Source: Blastocatellia bacterium (GTDB lineage: Bacteria > Acidobacteriota > Blastocatellia > HR10 > J050). From it: 64,000 nucleotides of DNA. The stretch spans positions 124,001-188,000 of the forward strand of contig JALSQX010000022.1 in the NCBI GenBank assembly GCA_026985075.1, read 5' to 3'. The notes under the pieces were generated by a model that was not told the origin of the DNA, did not search any database, and saw only the letters and a list, made by a program, of their open reading frames with translations. The position numbers and the translations under genes are program-made. This document shows positions 1 to 8,609 of this stretch, piece by piece (the stretch's first letter is position 1; each line of letters starts with the position of its first letter).

Positions 1-217
1 GCTCCCACCGACTGTACCGATACGGACTGATGTGCGTGTTCACCAACCAGGCTTCCCCCTGGCGAATGACGGCGTATCCCTCTTTGAGATTGATGCCGCC
101 CTCCCGAATGGACTTCACCTCTCCTCCGGTGAGAGCGATTCCACACTCGTAAGTCTCCAGGATCTCATAGTTGTGATACGCCTGACGATTCGTCGCTAAC
201 ACGCGTTCCTCGCTCAT
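1..217 (-). CDS. smpB: SsrA-binding protein SmpB (partial, C-terminus beyond window)
   Basis: SmpB binds tmRNA and delivers it to stalled ribosomes for trans-translation. Only the first 72 codons are inside the window; the gene runs off the left edge. The visible part carries the family hallmark N-terminus, with [20 protein letters not shown] followed by [11 protein letters not shown]. The ATG is at 217. It lies 10 bases downstream of the gpsA stop, so it probably belongs to the plsY-gpsA-smpB transcription unit. The tmRNA gene is not visible in the window. Confidence 0.95.
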   Translation of the reverse strand, partial: MSEERVLATNRQAYHNYEILETYECGIALTGGEVKSIREGGINLKEGYAVIRQGEAWLVNTHISPYRYSRWE

Positions 218-227
218 GGTCGATCCA

Positions 228-1229
228 TCACATTTCGCGCCGGAGGGGGCGCATCATCAATTCCTCAGCCGCCACCCGCGGCGGCTTCCCTTCATAAAGC
301 ATCTCATATACGCTGACCGTGATGGGCATGTCTACGCCCAACTGCCGACTCAACTGGTACGCGGCCTTGGTGGTCTTCACCCCCTCGGCCACCATATTCA
401 TTTCCGAGAGGATGTCGTCGAGCTTCCGGCCCTTCCCCAGCTCAACGCCGACGTGCCGATTCCGCGACAGTGCGCCCATACAGGTGAGCATCAAATCGCC
501 CATTCCGGCCAACCCGGCCAACGTCTCGGCCCGACTCCCCAGAGCGACGGCCAACCGGGTGATCTCGGCGAGACCGCGGGTCGCCAGCGCCACGGTGCTA
601 TTGTATCCCCAGCCCAAGCCAGCGACGACGCCGGCGGCGATGGCCATCACATTTTTCACCGCCCCTCCCACCTCGACGCCCACAACATCGGTGCTCGAAT
701 AAATCCGAAATACCGGGCTGGCCAGCGTCCGCTGAATCAGTCCCGCATACTCGAGCGAGTGAGAGGCCGCCACCACAGCCGTGGGATGTCCCTGGGCGAC
801 TTCCATGGCGAAGCTCGGGCCGGACAAGACCACATACCTCGGCTCAAAATGATCCCGAAGAACATCCCGAACCACCGCATGCATGCACATGAGCGTCCCG
901 TTCTCGATGCCCTTGGTGGCGTTGACGAGAATCATTCGCGGGTGGAGATAGGGAAGCATCTCGGTGTACACGTGCCGATAGACGTGCGAGGGAACCGCGG
1001 TGATCACGATATCGGCTTGGGCTACGGCGCGATGGAGCGAGTCGGTGATCTGGACAGACTCCGGGATCTTGAAGCCGGGGAGATACTGGGAATTCTCTCG
1101 ACGCTGTTGAAGCTCGACGACTAATTGTCGTCGGCGGGCCCAGAGGATAGTCTCATGCCCCTTGGCGGCCGCCAGGCGACAGAGCGTCGTTCCCCAGCTC
1201 CCGGCTCCAATAATGGCAATGCGACTCAC
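228..1229 (-). CDS. gpsA: Glycerol-3-phosphate dehydrogenase [NAD(P)+]
   Basis: A 333-residue cytoplasmic enzyme that reduces dihydroxyacetone phosphate to sn-glycerol 3-phosphate for phospholipid synthesis. The N-terminal Rossmann motif is IIGAGSWGT (residues 6-14), followed by NATKG (103-107) and the catalytic-lysine segment [13 protein letters not shown] with K192. The open frame extends upstream to 1634, but that part lies opposite plsY coding sense and matches nothing. The GTG at 1229 gives the normal family start and overlaps the plsY stop by 4 nt (GTGA), implying translational coupling with the next enzyme of the same pathway. Confidence 0.96.
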   Translation of the reverse strand: MSRIAIIGAGSWGTTLCRLAAAKGHETILWARRRQLVVELQQRRENSQYLPGFKIPESVQITDSLHRAVAQADIVITAVPSHVYRHVYTEMLPYLHPRMILVNATKGIENGTLMCMHAVVRDVLRDHFEPRYVVLSGPSFAMEVAQGHPTAVVAASHSLEYAGLIQRTLASPVFRIYSSTDVVGVEVGGAVKNVMAIAAGVVAGLGWGYNSTVALATRGLAEITRLAVALGSRAETLAGLAGMGDLMLTCMGALSRNRHVGVELGKGRKLDDILSEMNMVAEGVKTTKAAYQLSRQLGVDMPITVSVYEMLYEGKPPRVAAEELMMRPLRREM

Positions 1230-1879
1230 CCGCGATTCCCCTTTGCTCCTCCAGGGCTCTCCCCTATCCTGTCCTCGATCCCCCGAAGAAGCCTCTTGAT
1301 GTTCTCGTGATGAGCGGCAATGACCACCCCACACCCGATGAGGGTGACCGTGACCAGTGCGGCCACCTGCTCGGCGGGCCGAGAGAAGATATACCCTTCC
1401 CAGAGGATGACCAATGGCGGCACGGCCGCTGCCGCCAGTATCGACCCCAGGGCCACGTATCTCTTCCAATACACGGTAACGCCCCACACCACCAGAGCGG
1501 AGAGAATCGCCCATGGGGAGAGGAGAACGAACGAACCGACTCCCGTGGCCACACCTTTGCCGCCACGAAACCCAATCCATACGGGGAAGATGTGCCCGAG
1601 AATGGCAAGAATCCCGGCTACGCCCATCCACCACAGGTCATGGTGATTGATCCAGCCAGAGAGACCCACAGCCAGAATCCCTTTACCCGCATCGCAGAGA
1701 TAGGTGAGCGCTCCCCCCTTGAGTCCGGTCACCCGCGTCACGTTCGTCGCCCCCGTGGCGCCACTCCCGTAGGCGCGCACATCCTCTCCCTCGGTGAACA
1801 CATATTTGACCAACAGGTAGCCAGAGGGAATCGATCCCACGAGATAGGCGAGAACGATGGTCATCAGGTGCGCCACCAT
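1226..1879 (-). CDS. plsY: Glycerol-3-phosphate acyltransferase PlsY
   Basis: Integral membrane acyltransferase that moves an acyl group from acyl-phosphate to glycerol 3-phosphate, making lysophosphatidate. The 217-residue protein has several hydrophobic helices. Family motif 2 (GFRGGKGVATG) and the C-terminal NIKRLLRG motif are clear. Motif 1 reads GSGATGATNVTR where the family usually has SGN at the start, an Asn-to-Ala difference. A second Met at residue 6 is an alternative start. It is coupled to gpsA, which supplies its substrate. Confidence 0.95.
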   Translation of the reverse strand: MVAHLMTIVLAYLVGSIPSGYLLVKYVFTEGEDVRAYGSGATGATNVTRVTGLKGGALTYLCDAGKGILAVGLSGWINHHDLWWMGVAGILAILGHIFPVWIGFRGGKGVATGVGSFVLLSPWAILSALVVWGVTVYWKRYVALGSILAAAAVPPLVILWEGYIFSRPAEQVAALVTVTLIGCGVVIAAHHENIKRLLRGIEDRIGESPGGAKGNRG

Positions 1880-1949
1880 AGTCGATCACACCCTCATCGA
1901 ACTGCATCACCTCCGGATCCGGACGCGAAGCGGGTCACACAGTGTTTTA

Positions 1950-1979
1950 ATTCTATCGGACTGGCGACGCCTTTCACAA
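1950..1979 (-). promoter_or_regulatory. Candidate sigma70-type promoter for plsY-gpsA-smpB
   Basis: On the minus strand TTGTGA (1979-1974) and TAGAAT (1955-1950) are separated by 18 nt, about 70 nt upstream of the plsY start. This fits a sigma70-type promoter in the 153-bp gap after cinA. Consensus matching only. Confidence 0.35.
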
Positions 1980-2032
1980 TAGCTACCTCCCCTTCCACGA
2001 GAATGATCCGCGGACCGCTCGCGGGTAGAGGA

Positions 2033-3292
2033 TCAGGCGGTCCTCAACAGTCTCCGTCGCACCCAATCCAGGGCCAGCAGTGTGGTCAATTCCCTGACCC
2101 GCTCGCGATCACCGGGGATATGAAATCGCTTATGGCCGAGGTCTCCCTTCCAATCCAATCCGACATAGACGAGCCCGACCGGCTTCTCCGGCGTCCCCCC
2201 ACTCGGACCGGCGATACCCGTCACGCCGATGCCGATGTCCGCGTGCAACCGTTGCCGGACCCCGCGAGCCATCGCTTCGGCCACTCCCGGGCTGACCGCT
2301 CCGGTGCGGCGAATCAGGGCCTCGGCGACACCCAGTAATGCGATCTTGGCCTCATTGGAGTAGGCGACAATCCCGCCAACGAAATAGTGCGAGCTCCCGG
2401 GAATATCGGTCACTCGCTTGGCGATGAGTCCCCCGGTACAACTCTCGGCCACAGCCAATGTCAATCCGCGCTCGCTCAATTGCCTTCCGACAACTCGCTC
2501 CATCGATTCGCCGTGGCGAGAGACGAGGTGCTCGCCCAATCGCTCCTCGAGCTTGGCAATGAGCCCATCGAGCACTCCCTCGGCCTCCTCGGTCGTGCGC
2601 GCTCGCGCCGCGAGGTGAATTTCGAGTCCGGCCAGCGAGGAGATGATCGTCGTCGTCGGATTCGCATACTGGGTATAGATGGGAGCGATGAGTGCATCGA
2701 GGGTGGATTCCGTGATGCCCGCCACTCGCAGCACGCGCCGCACGATACGCTGACCAGAGGTTCGCTCGACCAACCGGGGTCGCACATGACGCTCAAACAT
2801 CGGCTTCATTTCGCGCGGCGGGCCAGGCAAGAGAAAGATCACCCTCCTCCCTTCCTCGATCATCAATCCGGGAGCCGATCCCACGCTATTGTCCATGACC
2901 CGGGCTCCGGCGATCACATCTGCCTGACGGGCGTTATTCGGGGTCATGGGCAGTCCATACCGTTCAAATCGCCGTCGGAGTTGCTCCAGGAGAGCCTCAT
3001 CTCGATATAACGGTCGCTCTAACGCCCGGGCAAACGCCTCCCGCGTGAGATCATCTTCGGTCGGCCCCAACCCGCCGGTGGCGATGAGGATGTCTGCGTG
3101 CTGCAAGGCATGGCGTATGTGCTCGACCAGCGTCTCCAGATCATCCCCGATGATCGCTTTCATCTTCACGTCGATCCCCAGCTCATTCAACTGATCGGTA
3201 AGCCAAAGCGAATTCGTATCGACGCGGTAGGGCGTCAATAATTCCGATCCGATAGCGATGATCTCGGCTTCCAGAGGTCGTCCCTCACTCAT
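2033..3292 (-). CDS. cinA: CinA-family protein (nicotinamide-nucleotide amidohydrolase type)
   Basis: A 419-residue two-domain CinA protein. The N-terminal molybdopterin-binding-like domain (about residues 5-175) begins EAEIIAIGSELLTPYRVDTN and contains GGLGPTEDDLT. The C-terminal amidohydrolase domain (about 260-415) contains LAVAESCTGGLIAKRVTD and GIAGPSGG. The family recycles NMN to nicotinate mononucleotide in pyridine nucleotide salvage. The ATG at 3292 overlaps the pgpA stop by 4 nt (ATGA). Confidence 0.95.
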   Translation of the reverse strand: MSEGRPLEAEIIAIGSELLTPYRVDTNSLWLTDQLNELGIDVKMKAIIGDDLETLVEHIRHALQHADILIATGGLGPTEDDLTREAFARALERPLYRDEALLEQLRRRFERYGLPMTPNNARQADVIAGARVMDNSVGSAPGLMIEEGRRVIFLLPGPPREMKPMFERHVRPRLVERTSGQRIVRRVLRVAGITESTLDALIAPIYTQYANPTTTIISSLAGLEIHLAARARTTEEAEGVLDGLIAKLEERLGEHLVSRHGESMERVVGRQLSERGLTLAVAESCTGGLIAKRVTDIPGSSHYFVGGIVAYSNEAKIALLGVAEALIRRTGAVSPGVAEAMARGVRQRLHADIGIGVTGIAGPSGGTPEKPVGLVYVGLDWKGDLGHKRFHIPGDRERVRELTTLLALDWVRRRLLRTA

Positions 3293-3825
3293 AGCTTCAT
3301 GAGCATACTCGATGAGATGAGAAGCTGCAAAGCGAGGCCGGCATAAATCCCGGCGGCGAGATCATCGGCGACGATGCCGACCCCCCGCTTCAGTTTTTCC
3401 AGACGCCGGATCGGCGCCGGTTTCACAATATCGAAGAAGCGAAACAGAACGAAGCCCATGAGGATGAAGAGAGGATCGCCGGCGAGTAGACGCGTCGCCA
3501 GGATGACCGCTATACCTGTCGGCACCCACAGAGCAACAAACTGCCCAGCAATTTCGTCAATGATGATGAATGAAGGATCGGCCTCCTGGTGCCTCTTCTC
3601 CACCCGCCCCGAAGCCCATACGCCGAGAAGGCTGAGCAAGCCGGCGACCAGCAATCCGCCGAAGAACGAATGTCCCCATAGCCAAAACACCCCTACGCCG
3701 AGGAGGGATCCCACCGTCCCCGGAGCCCACGGCACATAGCCGGCGCCGGCGCCGGTGGCGATGACGAGAGCCACTCGATCAGAGACCGAGCTGCTCAGGT
3801 GCGGTTGCTGTACATCGCCGCTCAA
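3289..3825 (-). CDS. pgpA: Phosphatidylglycerophosphatase A
   Basis: A 178-residue membrane phosphatase that converts phosphatidylglycerophosphate to phosphatidylglycerol. Visible family segments are GYVPWAPGTVGSLLG near the N-terminus, IIIDEIAGQFVALW in the middle and RFFDIVKPAPI followed by GVGIVADDLAAGIYA. There are three or four hydrophobic segments. Its start overlaps the rimO stop and its stop overlaps the cinA start, so rimO-pgpA-cinA forms one tightly packed minus-strand operon. Confidence 0.95.
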   Translation of the reverse strand: MSGDVQQPHLSSSVSDRVALVIATGAGAGYVPWAPGTVGSLLGVGVFWLWGHSFFGGLLVAGLLSLLGVWASGRVEKRHQEADPSFIIIDEIAGQFVALWVPTGIAVILATRLLAGDPLFILMGFVLFRFFDIVKPAPIRRLEKLKRGVGIVADDLAAGIYAGLALQLLISSSMLMKL

Positions 3826-5156
3826 ATGATCCTCCCCACGAGGTCGTAGGCGAACCCTTCGGTGATCTCGACGTCCACAAACTCGCCGACGCGCAGAGTT
3901 CTTCCCTCCGGAACGTCATTGATCAACACCTGGCCGTCGATCTCCGGCGCTTGTGAGGCCATTCGCCCCCGCAACAGAAGGTGTGATTCCTCCGCATACC
4001 CTTCCAGCAAAACGTCCACGCGCTGCCCCACACGCTGCTTATTTTTCTTCAGCGAGATGCGCGCCTGCGCCTTCATCAGCCGCTGCTGGCGTGCCCGGGC
4101 CACACGAGCCGGAACTTTGTCCCGACGCGCGAAGGCCGGCGTCCCTTCCTCATCGGAATAGACGAATACGCCCACATGATCGTATTCAACCTGGCGCACA
4201 TGATCGAGCAATTGTTGAAAGTCTTCTTCCCGCTCCCCCGGATATCCGACAATGAAGCTCGTTCGTATGGTGGCCTGAGGGACCCGCCGTCGAATCCGGT
4301 CGACGAGGCGCTCCAAGGTCCCCCGTGAGCCCCCTCGTCGCATGCGACGGAGGATTCGTTGGCTGACGTGTTGGAAGGGGATATCGAAATAGGCGCACAC
4401 CCGCTCTTCCGACGCGACGACATCGAGCAACTCATCGGTGACATGATGCGGGTATCCGTAGAGAAAACGAATCCACCGGAGTCCATCGATTCGAGCCAAC
4501 CGTCGGAGGAGTTGAGCCAGTCCATTGGCCAGCCCAAGATCCTGCCCATAGTGGGTCGTATCCTGGCCCACCAATATGACTTCCCGGACGCCCTGGGCGG
4601 CCAAGGCTTCCGCCTCCCGAACCACAGAGTCGATCGGGCGGCTGCGCATCGGACCGCGTAATCGCGGAATGATGCAGAAATCGCAGGTGTGATCACATCC
4701 CTCGGCGATCTTGATATATGCCGTATATCCAGGCGTCGCCAGCACCCGAGGAGTTGTGTGATCGTAGAGGTAATTGCTCGCGCGCTGGGATGATATGGCC
4801 CGGCCGTCACACCCGGCGATGGCCCGGAGGATATCTTCTACCTGGTTGGTTCCCAGAACAGCGTCGATCTCGGGCATCTCCTGCAAGAGAGCTTCTCGAT
4901 AGCGCTCGGCGAGACAGCCGGCCACGATGAGCTTTCGACACCGCCCCGTTTTCTTCAATTCGGCCATCTCCAAGATGGTCTCGATGGACTCTTCCTTCGC
5001 CGGATCAATGAATGCACAGGTATTGATGACGATGATCTCCGCCTCTCGTTCATCGGTGGTGAGTTCATAACCATCGGCCCTCACCAATCCCATCATGACT
5101 TCAGTATCCACCAGGTTTTTGGGACAACCCAAGCTCACAAAGCCAATTTTGGTCAT
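3822..5156 (-). CDS. rimO: Ribosomal protein S12 methylthiotransferase RimO
   Basis: A 444-residue radical SAM methylthiotransferase that modifies an aspartate of ribosomal protein uS12. The N-terminal UPF0004 domain has cluster cysteines C11 (GCPKN), C47 (NTCAF) and C81 (GCLAER). The radical SAM motif CDHTCDFC has C154, C158 and C161, and a TRAM-like tail ends the protein. The open frame reaches 5264, but MTKIGFVSLG at 5156 is the family N-terminus and has GAGGAGG about 10 nt upstream. MiaB is the related alternative, but the CDHTCDFCIIPRLRG sequence favours RimO. Confidence 0.95.
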   Translation of the reverse strand: MTKIGFVSLGCPKNLVDTEVMMGLVRADGYELTTDEREAEIIVINTCAFIDPAKEESIETILEMAELKKTGRCRKLIVAGCLAERYREALLQEMPEIDAVLGTNQVEDILRAIAGCDGRAISSQRASNYLYDHTTPRVLATPGYTAYIKIAEGCDHTCDFCIIPRLRGPMRSRPIDSVVREAEALAAQGVREVILVGQDTTHYGQDLGLANGLAQLLRRLARIDGLRWIRFLYGYPHHVTDELLDVVASEERVCAYFDIPFQHVSQRILRRMRRGGSRGTLERLVDRIRRRVPQATIRTSFIVGYPGEREEDFQQLLDHVRQVEYDHVGVFVYSDEEGTPAFARRDKVPARVARARQQRLMKAQARISLKKNKQRVGQRVDVLLEGYAEESHLLLRGRMASQAPEIDGQVLINDVPEGRTLRVGEFVDVEITEGFAYDLVGRII

Positions 5157-5497
5157 GTTTGACCCTTGCCTCCTCACTGATGAAGCGGGACATGCCCAGA
5201 TGCCTGACACCAGATCAGCAACGAGACCCACATCGCCATGGGAACTCGACGCGCCTCGGGCCAAGTCTCAAAGCCTCGCCGTCCATCAAAGTGGCAAGTA
5301 TACCTGAAGCAGCGCGTATTATCTAGAGGCGATCCCTTCAGATGCTGGGCGCCTTGGCGAATCACCGAAGCTCTCAGGAGGCATCCTCCCGGAAACGGAT
5401 TCTCTCTCCCCAAGCCTCGAAAGGACGAGGTCTCGATGGGAACGAGGATGTTCCCCTGCTTTTGATCGCTCTCGCCTCCCTGTGTTACTTTTTATGC
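5157..5497. other. Divergent intergenic region between rimO and the site-2 protease gene
   Basis: 341 bases between divergent starts. It should contain the promoters for the rimO operon (minus) and the protease (plus). I see the rimO Shine-Dalgarno near 5165-5175 but no convincing promoter pair, RNA or gene. Part may encode extra N-terminal protease residues if an upstream start is used. Confidence 0.5.
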
Positions 5498-6646
5498 GTG
5501 AAGTTGAAACTGAAACCGTTCCAGATTGGTCGTCTCTTCCACATTCCGTTGAAGATCAGCTATGGATGGTTCCCCGTGTTCATCTTCCACGATTATGCCA
5601 TCTCGGTGCACTATCTCCCCTGGCATTTCCCTCATCTCTCTCCGTACCAAGCGTGGGGATTAGGAACGCTCACCACGTTGCTCCTGTTTTTCTCGGTCCT
5701 GGGGCATGAACTGGGTCACGCCTTGATGGCCCGCGCCGAGAGGCTTCCCATCCAAGATATCACGCTTCATCTCTTTGGAGGACTGACTCGATTCACACGG
5801 GAAGCGTCCTCTCCCCTCTCCGACTTCAAGGTCGCCGTCGCCGGACCGGCGGCCACCTTCCTTCACGCCGTCGCCTTCTTCCTCTTGAACATCGGGGCCA
5901 TCCATCTCCTGGCCTCTCGACCGGCAGCGCTGGTGACGAACTATCTGGCACTGGTCAACGTGATCCTGGCCTTGTTCAATCTCCTGCCCGGATACCCCTT
6001 GGATGGGGGCCGCATGCTTCGCGCCTGGCTCTGGCATCGCCACGGAGATTTTCTCCGAGCCACCCGCTGGGCCATCCGTGCCGGTCAAGGCATCGCTTTC
6101 TTCCTCATCGGCGTGGGAGCCCTCTGGATTCTCACCTGGAAAACGGGCGATGATATCTTCATCGGGATCTGGTTCGTCCTGGTGGGGATCTTTCTCCAGG
6201 ATGCGGCTCAAACCAGTGGGGTGCATCTGCCGCCGGACGTGAGCGCCCCCTCGCTTCGCGTCGCCGATGTGATGAGGCCATCGATTTCGATCGCTCCCGA
6301 GATGACGGTGGAGCAGCTCATCTGCGATATCCTGCCGCAACATCGGCAAATTGCCTTCCCCGTCTCCCGGAATGGAAGGCTCCATGGAATGATCTCCCTG
6401 GAGCATCTGCGATCTCTCCCCCGCGCGCAATGGTCCGAGGTGACGGTGGCGGACATCATGATCGTCGTCAACCCCCAGCTCTTCGTCCATCCCCACACTC
6501 CGCTCACACAGGCCGAATCGCTGTTGCGAGAGAACACGATCGGCGTGGCCGCCGTGTTGAGCGATCAGGGATATCTCGTCGGCCTCATTGAGCTTCGGGA
6601 CATCCACCGTCAACGACCTCCTCGAACCCGCTCCAATTCCCCCTGA
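5498..6646 (+). CDS. Site-2 protease (M50) family zinc metallopeptidase with CBS domains
   Basis: An intramembrane metalloprotease of about 382 residues. The zinc motif HELGHALMARAE follows a transmembrane segment, and the second motif LLPGYPLDGGRMLRAWLW supplies the third ligand. The C-terminal third (after VADVMRPSISIAPEMTVE) holds a pair of CBS domains, which in this subfamily are thought to sense adenylate nucleotides. I chose the GTG at 5498 (KLKLKPFQIGRLF) because family members begin just before this segment; the frame is open back to 5342. No anti-sigma or other substrate gene is adjacent. Confidence 0.85.
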   Translation: MKLKLKPFQIGRLFHIPLKISYGWFPVFIFHDYAISVHYLPWHFPHLSPYQAWGLGTLTTLLLFFSVLGHELGHALMARAERLPIQDITLHLFGGLTRFTREASSPLSDFKVAVAGPAATFLHAVAFFLLNIGAIHLLASRPAALVTNYLALVNVILALFNLLPGYPLDGGRMLRAWLWHRHGDFLRATRWAIRAGQGIAFFLIGVGALWILTWKTGDDIFIGIWFVLVGIFLQDAAQTSGVHLPPDVSAPSLRVADVMRPSISIAPEMTVEQLICDILPQHRQIAFPVSRNGRLHGMISLEHLRSLPRAQWSEVTVADIMIVVNPQLFVHPHTPLTQAESLLRENTIGVAAVLSDQGYLVGLIELRDIHRQRPPRTRSNSP

Positions 6647-6706
6647 GAAGCGGGTTGGCGGGTTTGCTGCTTGATTCCCGGGGAACCGAGAGCCATAATA
6701 AAGAGG

Positions 6707-7627
6707 ATGGATGTTTCGAACATGTTCGGGCACAATCCGGTGCGAGATCTCGTCGATATCCTGGCCGTCGCGTTCATCATCTATGGCATCTTGAAGCTGA
6801 TCAAAGGCACCCGCGGCGTACAAATCATCTATGGATTGCTGGCCCTCGCCCTCATCTACTTCCTGGCTCGACGCTATGAACTTTTGACGTTGGACTTCCT
6901 ATTGCGCAATGCCTGGCCCTACGTGGGATTCGCCATCATCGTGATCTTCCAGTCGGAAATCCGCTCCGCCCTCATTCACTTTGGGAAATACTTGCCTCGC
7001 CCATTTGGCGTCCGCGAGGCAGTAATGTCCGAGGACGAGATGCTCTACGAAGAAGTCATCCTCGCCGTCACCACTCTGGCCGCCGAACGGATTGGAGCAT
7101 TGATCGTCTTCGAGCGCGATGTCAAGCTGGAGAACTACATGGAAACCGGCGTTCGGTTGGACGCGCGTCTCTCTTACGACCTGCTGGTCACTCTGTTCAA
7201 TCCCCGGGCGCCGCTCCACGATGGAGCGGTTATCATTCGTGGTGATCGGATTGCAGCGGCCAGTTGTTTCCTTCCCCTGACGATGAATCCTTATCTCTCC
7301 CAGGAACTCGGCACTCGCCACCGCGCGGCCATCGGCATCACCGAGGACAGCGATGCCGTCGTTGTGGTCGTCTCGGAAGAGACGGGCATCATCTCTCTCG
7401 CCCTCAGAGGAGAGATCAAGCGCCACATGGATGCCGCCCGCCTGCGAACGGCCCTCCAGCAAACGTTATTGCCGAGTCGCCGTTCGCTGGCTGCCCGCGT
7501 CCGCGCGCGAATGAACAAGAGGAAGGAAACGCCAGGAAGTGAGCTTGGCCAGTCAGAATCCCTCACCGCTCCCCAGGGGGTGGTCACCGCTCAGAGCGCC
7601 ATGTCCGGAGAATACCAGGATGAGTGA
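6707..7627 (+). CDS. cdaA: Diadenylate cyclase CdaA
   Basis: A membrane-bound enzyme of about 306 residues that makes cyclic di-AMP from two ATP. Three N-terminal transmembrane helices precede a DisA_N domain, which carries the catalytic motifs DGA (in APLHDGAVIIRGDRI) and RHR (in LGTRHRAAIGITEDSDA). The ATG at 6707 is chosen; ATG 6722 (MFGHNPVRDL) is a plausible alternative, and the TTG at 6671 is unlikely. The gene heads the conserved cdaA-cdaR-glmM operon and overlaps cdaR by 8 nt. Confidence 0.95.
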   Translation: MDVSNMFGHNPVRDLVDILAVAFIIYGILKLIKGTRGVQIIYGLLALALIYFLARRYELLTLDFLLRNAWPYVGFAIIVIFQSEIRSALIHFGKYLPRPFGVREAVMSEDEMLYEEVILAVTTLAAERIGALIVFERDVKLENYMETGVRLDARLSYDLLVTLFNPRAPLHDGAVIIRGDRIAAASCFLPLTMNPYLSQELGTRHRAAIGITEDSDAVVVVVSEETGIISLALRGEIKRHMDAARLRTALQQTLLPSRRSLAARVRARMNKRKETPGSELGQSESLTAPQGVVTAQSAMSGEYQDE

Positions 7628-8588
7628 CACGAGCTGGGGGGAGAAGATCAAGTTCATCATCTGGATTTTCCTCGATGGGGTGGAGCGTTTCTTCACGCAG
7701 AATAAGTTACTCAAATTGCTCTCTCTCGCTCTGGCCTTTCTCATCTGGTTCACCGTCTCGACCCAGGAGCAGGGCGACCGATTGCTTCAAGATGTCCCGC
7801 TCCGCGTCCTCCACAGTCCGACCACCATCATTACCAACGTGATCCCCAAGGGGGTGAACGTTCGCGTCCGAGGACCGCTGGCCGTGATCAATGACCTTGA
7901 TCCCGAAGGCATCGAAGTCATCGTGGACGTCAGCGAATTGGATCCCGGCAATTATGTCATCGGACCCGAGCAAGTCGATCACATCCCGCCCACTGTGGAA
8001 GTGCGACAGATCGATCCCCCTTACATTCCCATCAACCTGGAGCGCAAGATCACCCGCCATCTCCCGGTCTCCCCGCAAATCGTGGCCAGCCGGTTACCGT
8101 CTGATCGCGTGGTCATCCAATCCGCGGTCGAGCCCCCGACCGTCCAACTCGTCGGCCCGGAATCGAAAGTGAATCGAATCGAGCGCCTCGTCACCGAACG
8201 CATCATCATCCCCGAAAATGTGGCCTCCCAACGCGCGTTCTGGGTCGACGTCGTCTCCCCAGGCCAGCACATGACCATCACTCCAGCCCGCGTGAAGGTC
8301 ACCGTCACTGTCGACGAGGTGGTGGAAAAACGAATCGATCACCTCATTCCCCAATTGCCCCGAAGAGTGTGGATGGCGCCAGGAACGTCGCTCAGCGTCA
8401 CATTACGAGGGCCGCGCACCTTCCTTGACAGAATCCGATCCGACGATATTATAGTTAGCGTCGATGTGGCTGGACTCTCCAGAGGGGAACATGAGATCAC
8501 ACCAACGATCACACTTCCGGACGAGTTTCGAGACAAGATTCGGGTCGTCGCCATTGAACCCAGGAGTCTCACGGTCCGAGTCCGATGA
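7620..8588 (+). CDS. cdaR: CdaR / YbbR-domain regulator of CdaA
   Basis: A 322-residue protein with one N-terminal transmembrane segment (NKLLKLLSLALAFLIWFTVS) and an extracytoplasmic region of repeated YbbR domains, seen as recurring units such as VNVRVRGPLAVIND, VQLVGPESKVNRI and SVTLRGPRTFLDRI. CdaR interacts with CdaA and modulates its activity in the bacteria studied. The ATG at 7620 overlaps the end of cdaA. The open frame upstream to 7539 lies inside cdaA and has no similarity. Confidence 0.9.
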   Translation: MSDTSWGEKIKFIIWIFLDGVERFFTQNKLLKLLSLALAFLIWFTVSTQEQGDRLLQDVPLRVLHSPTTIITNVIPKGVNVRVRGPLAVINDLDPEGIEVIVDVSELDPGNYVIGPEQVDHIPPTVEVRQIDPPYIPINLERKITRHLPVSPQIVASRLPSDRVVIQSAVEPPTVQLVGPESKVNRIERLVTERIIIPENVASQRAFWVDVVSPGQHMTITPARVKVTVTVDEVVEKRIDHLIPQLPRRVWMAPGTSLSVTLRGPRTFLDRIRSDDIIVSVDVAGLSRGEHEITPTITLPDEFRDKIRVVAIEPRSLTVRVR

Positions 8589-8609
8589 CGTGGAGGCCGA
8601 GGAGTATTG

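Noticed and set aside
228-1634. Extended 468-residue GpsA
   Set aside because: The extra N-terminal 135 codons are the out-of-frame shadow of plsY; the GTG at 1229 gives the family start.
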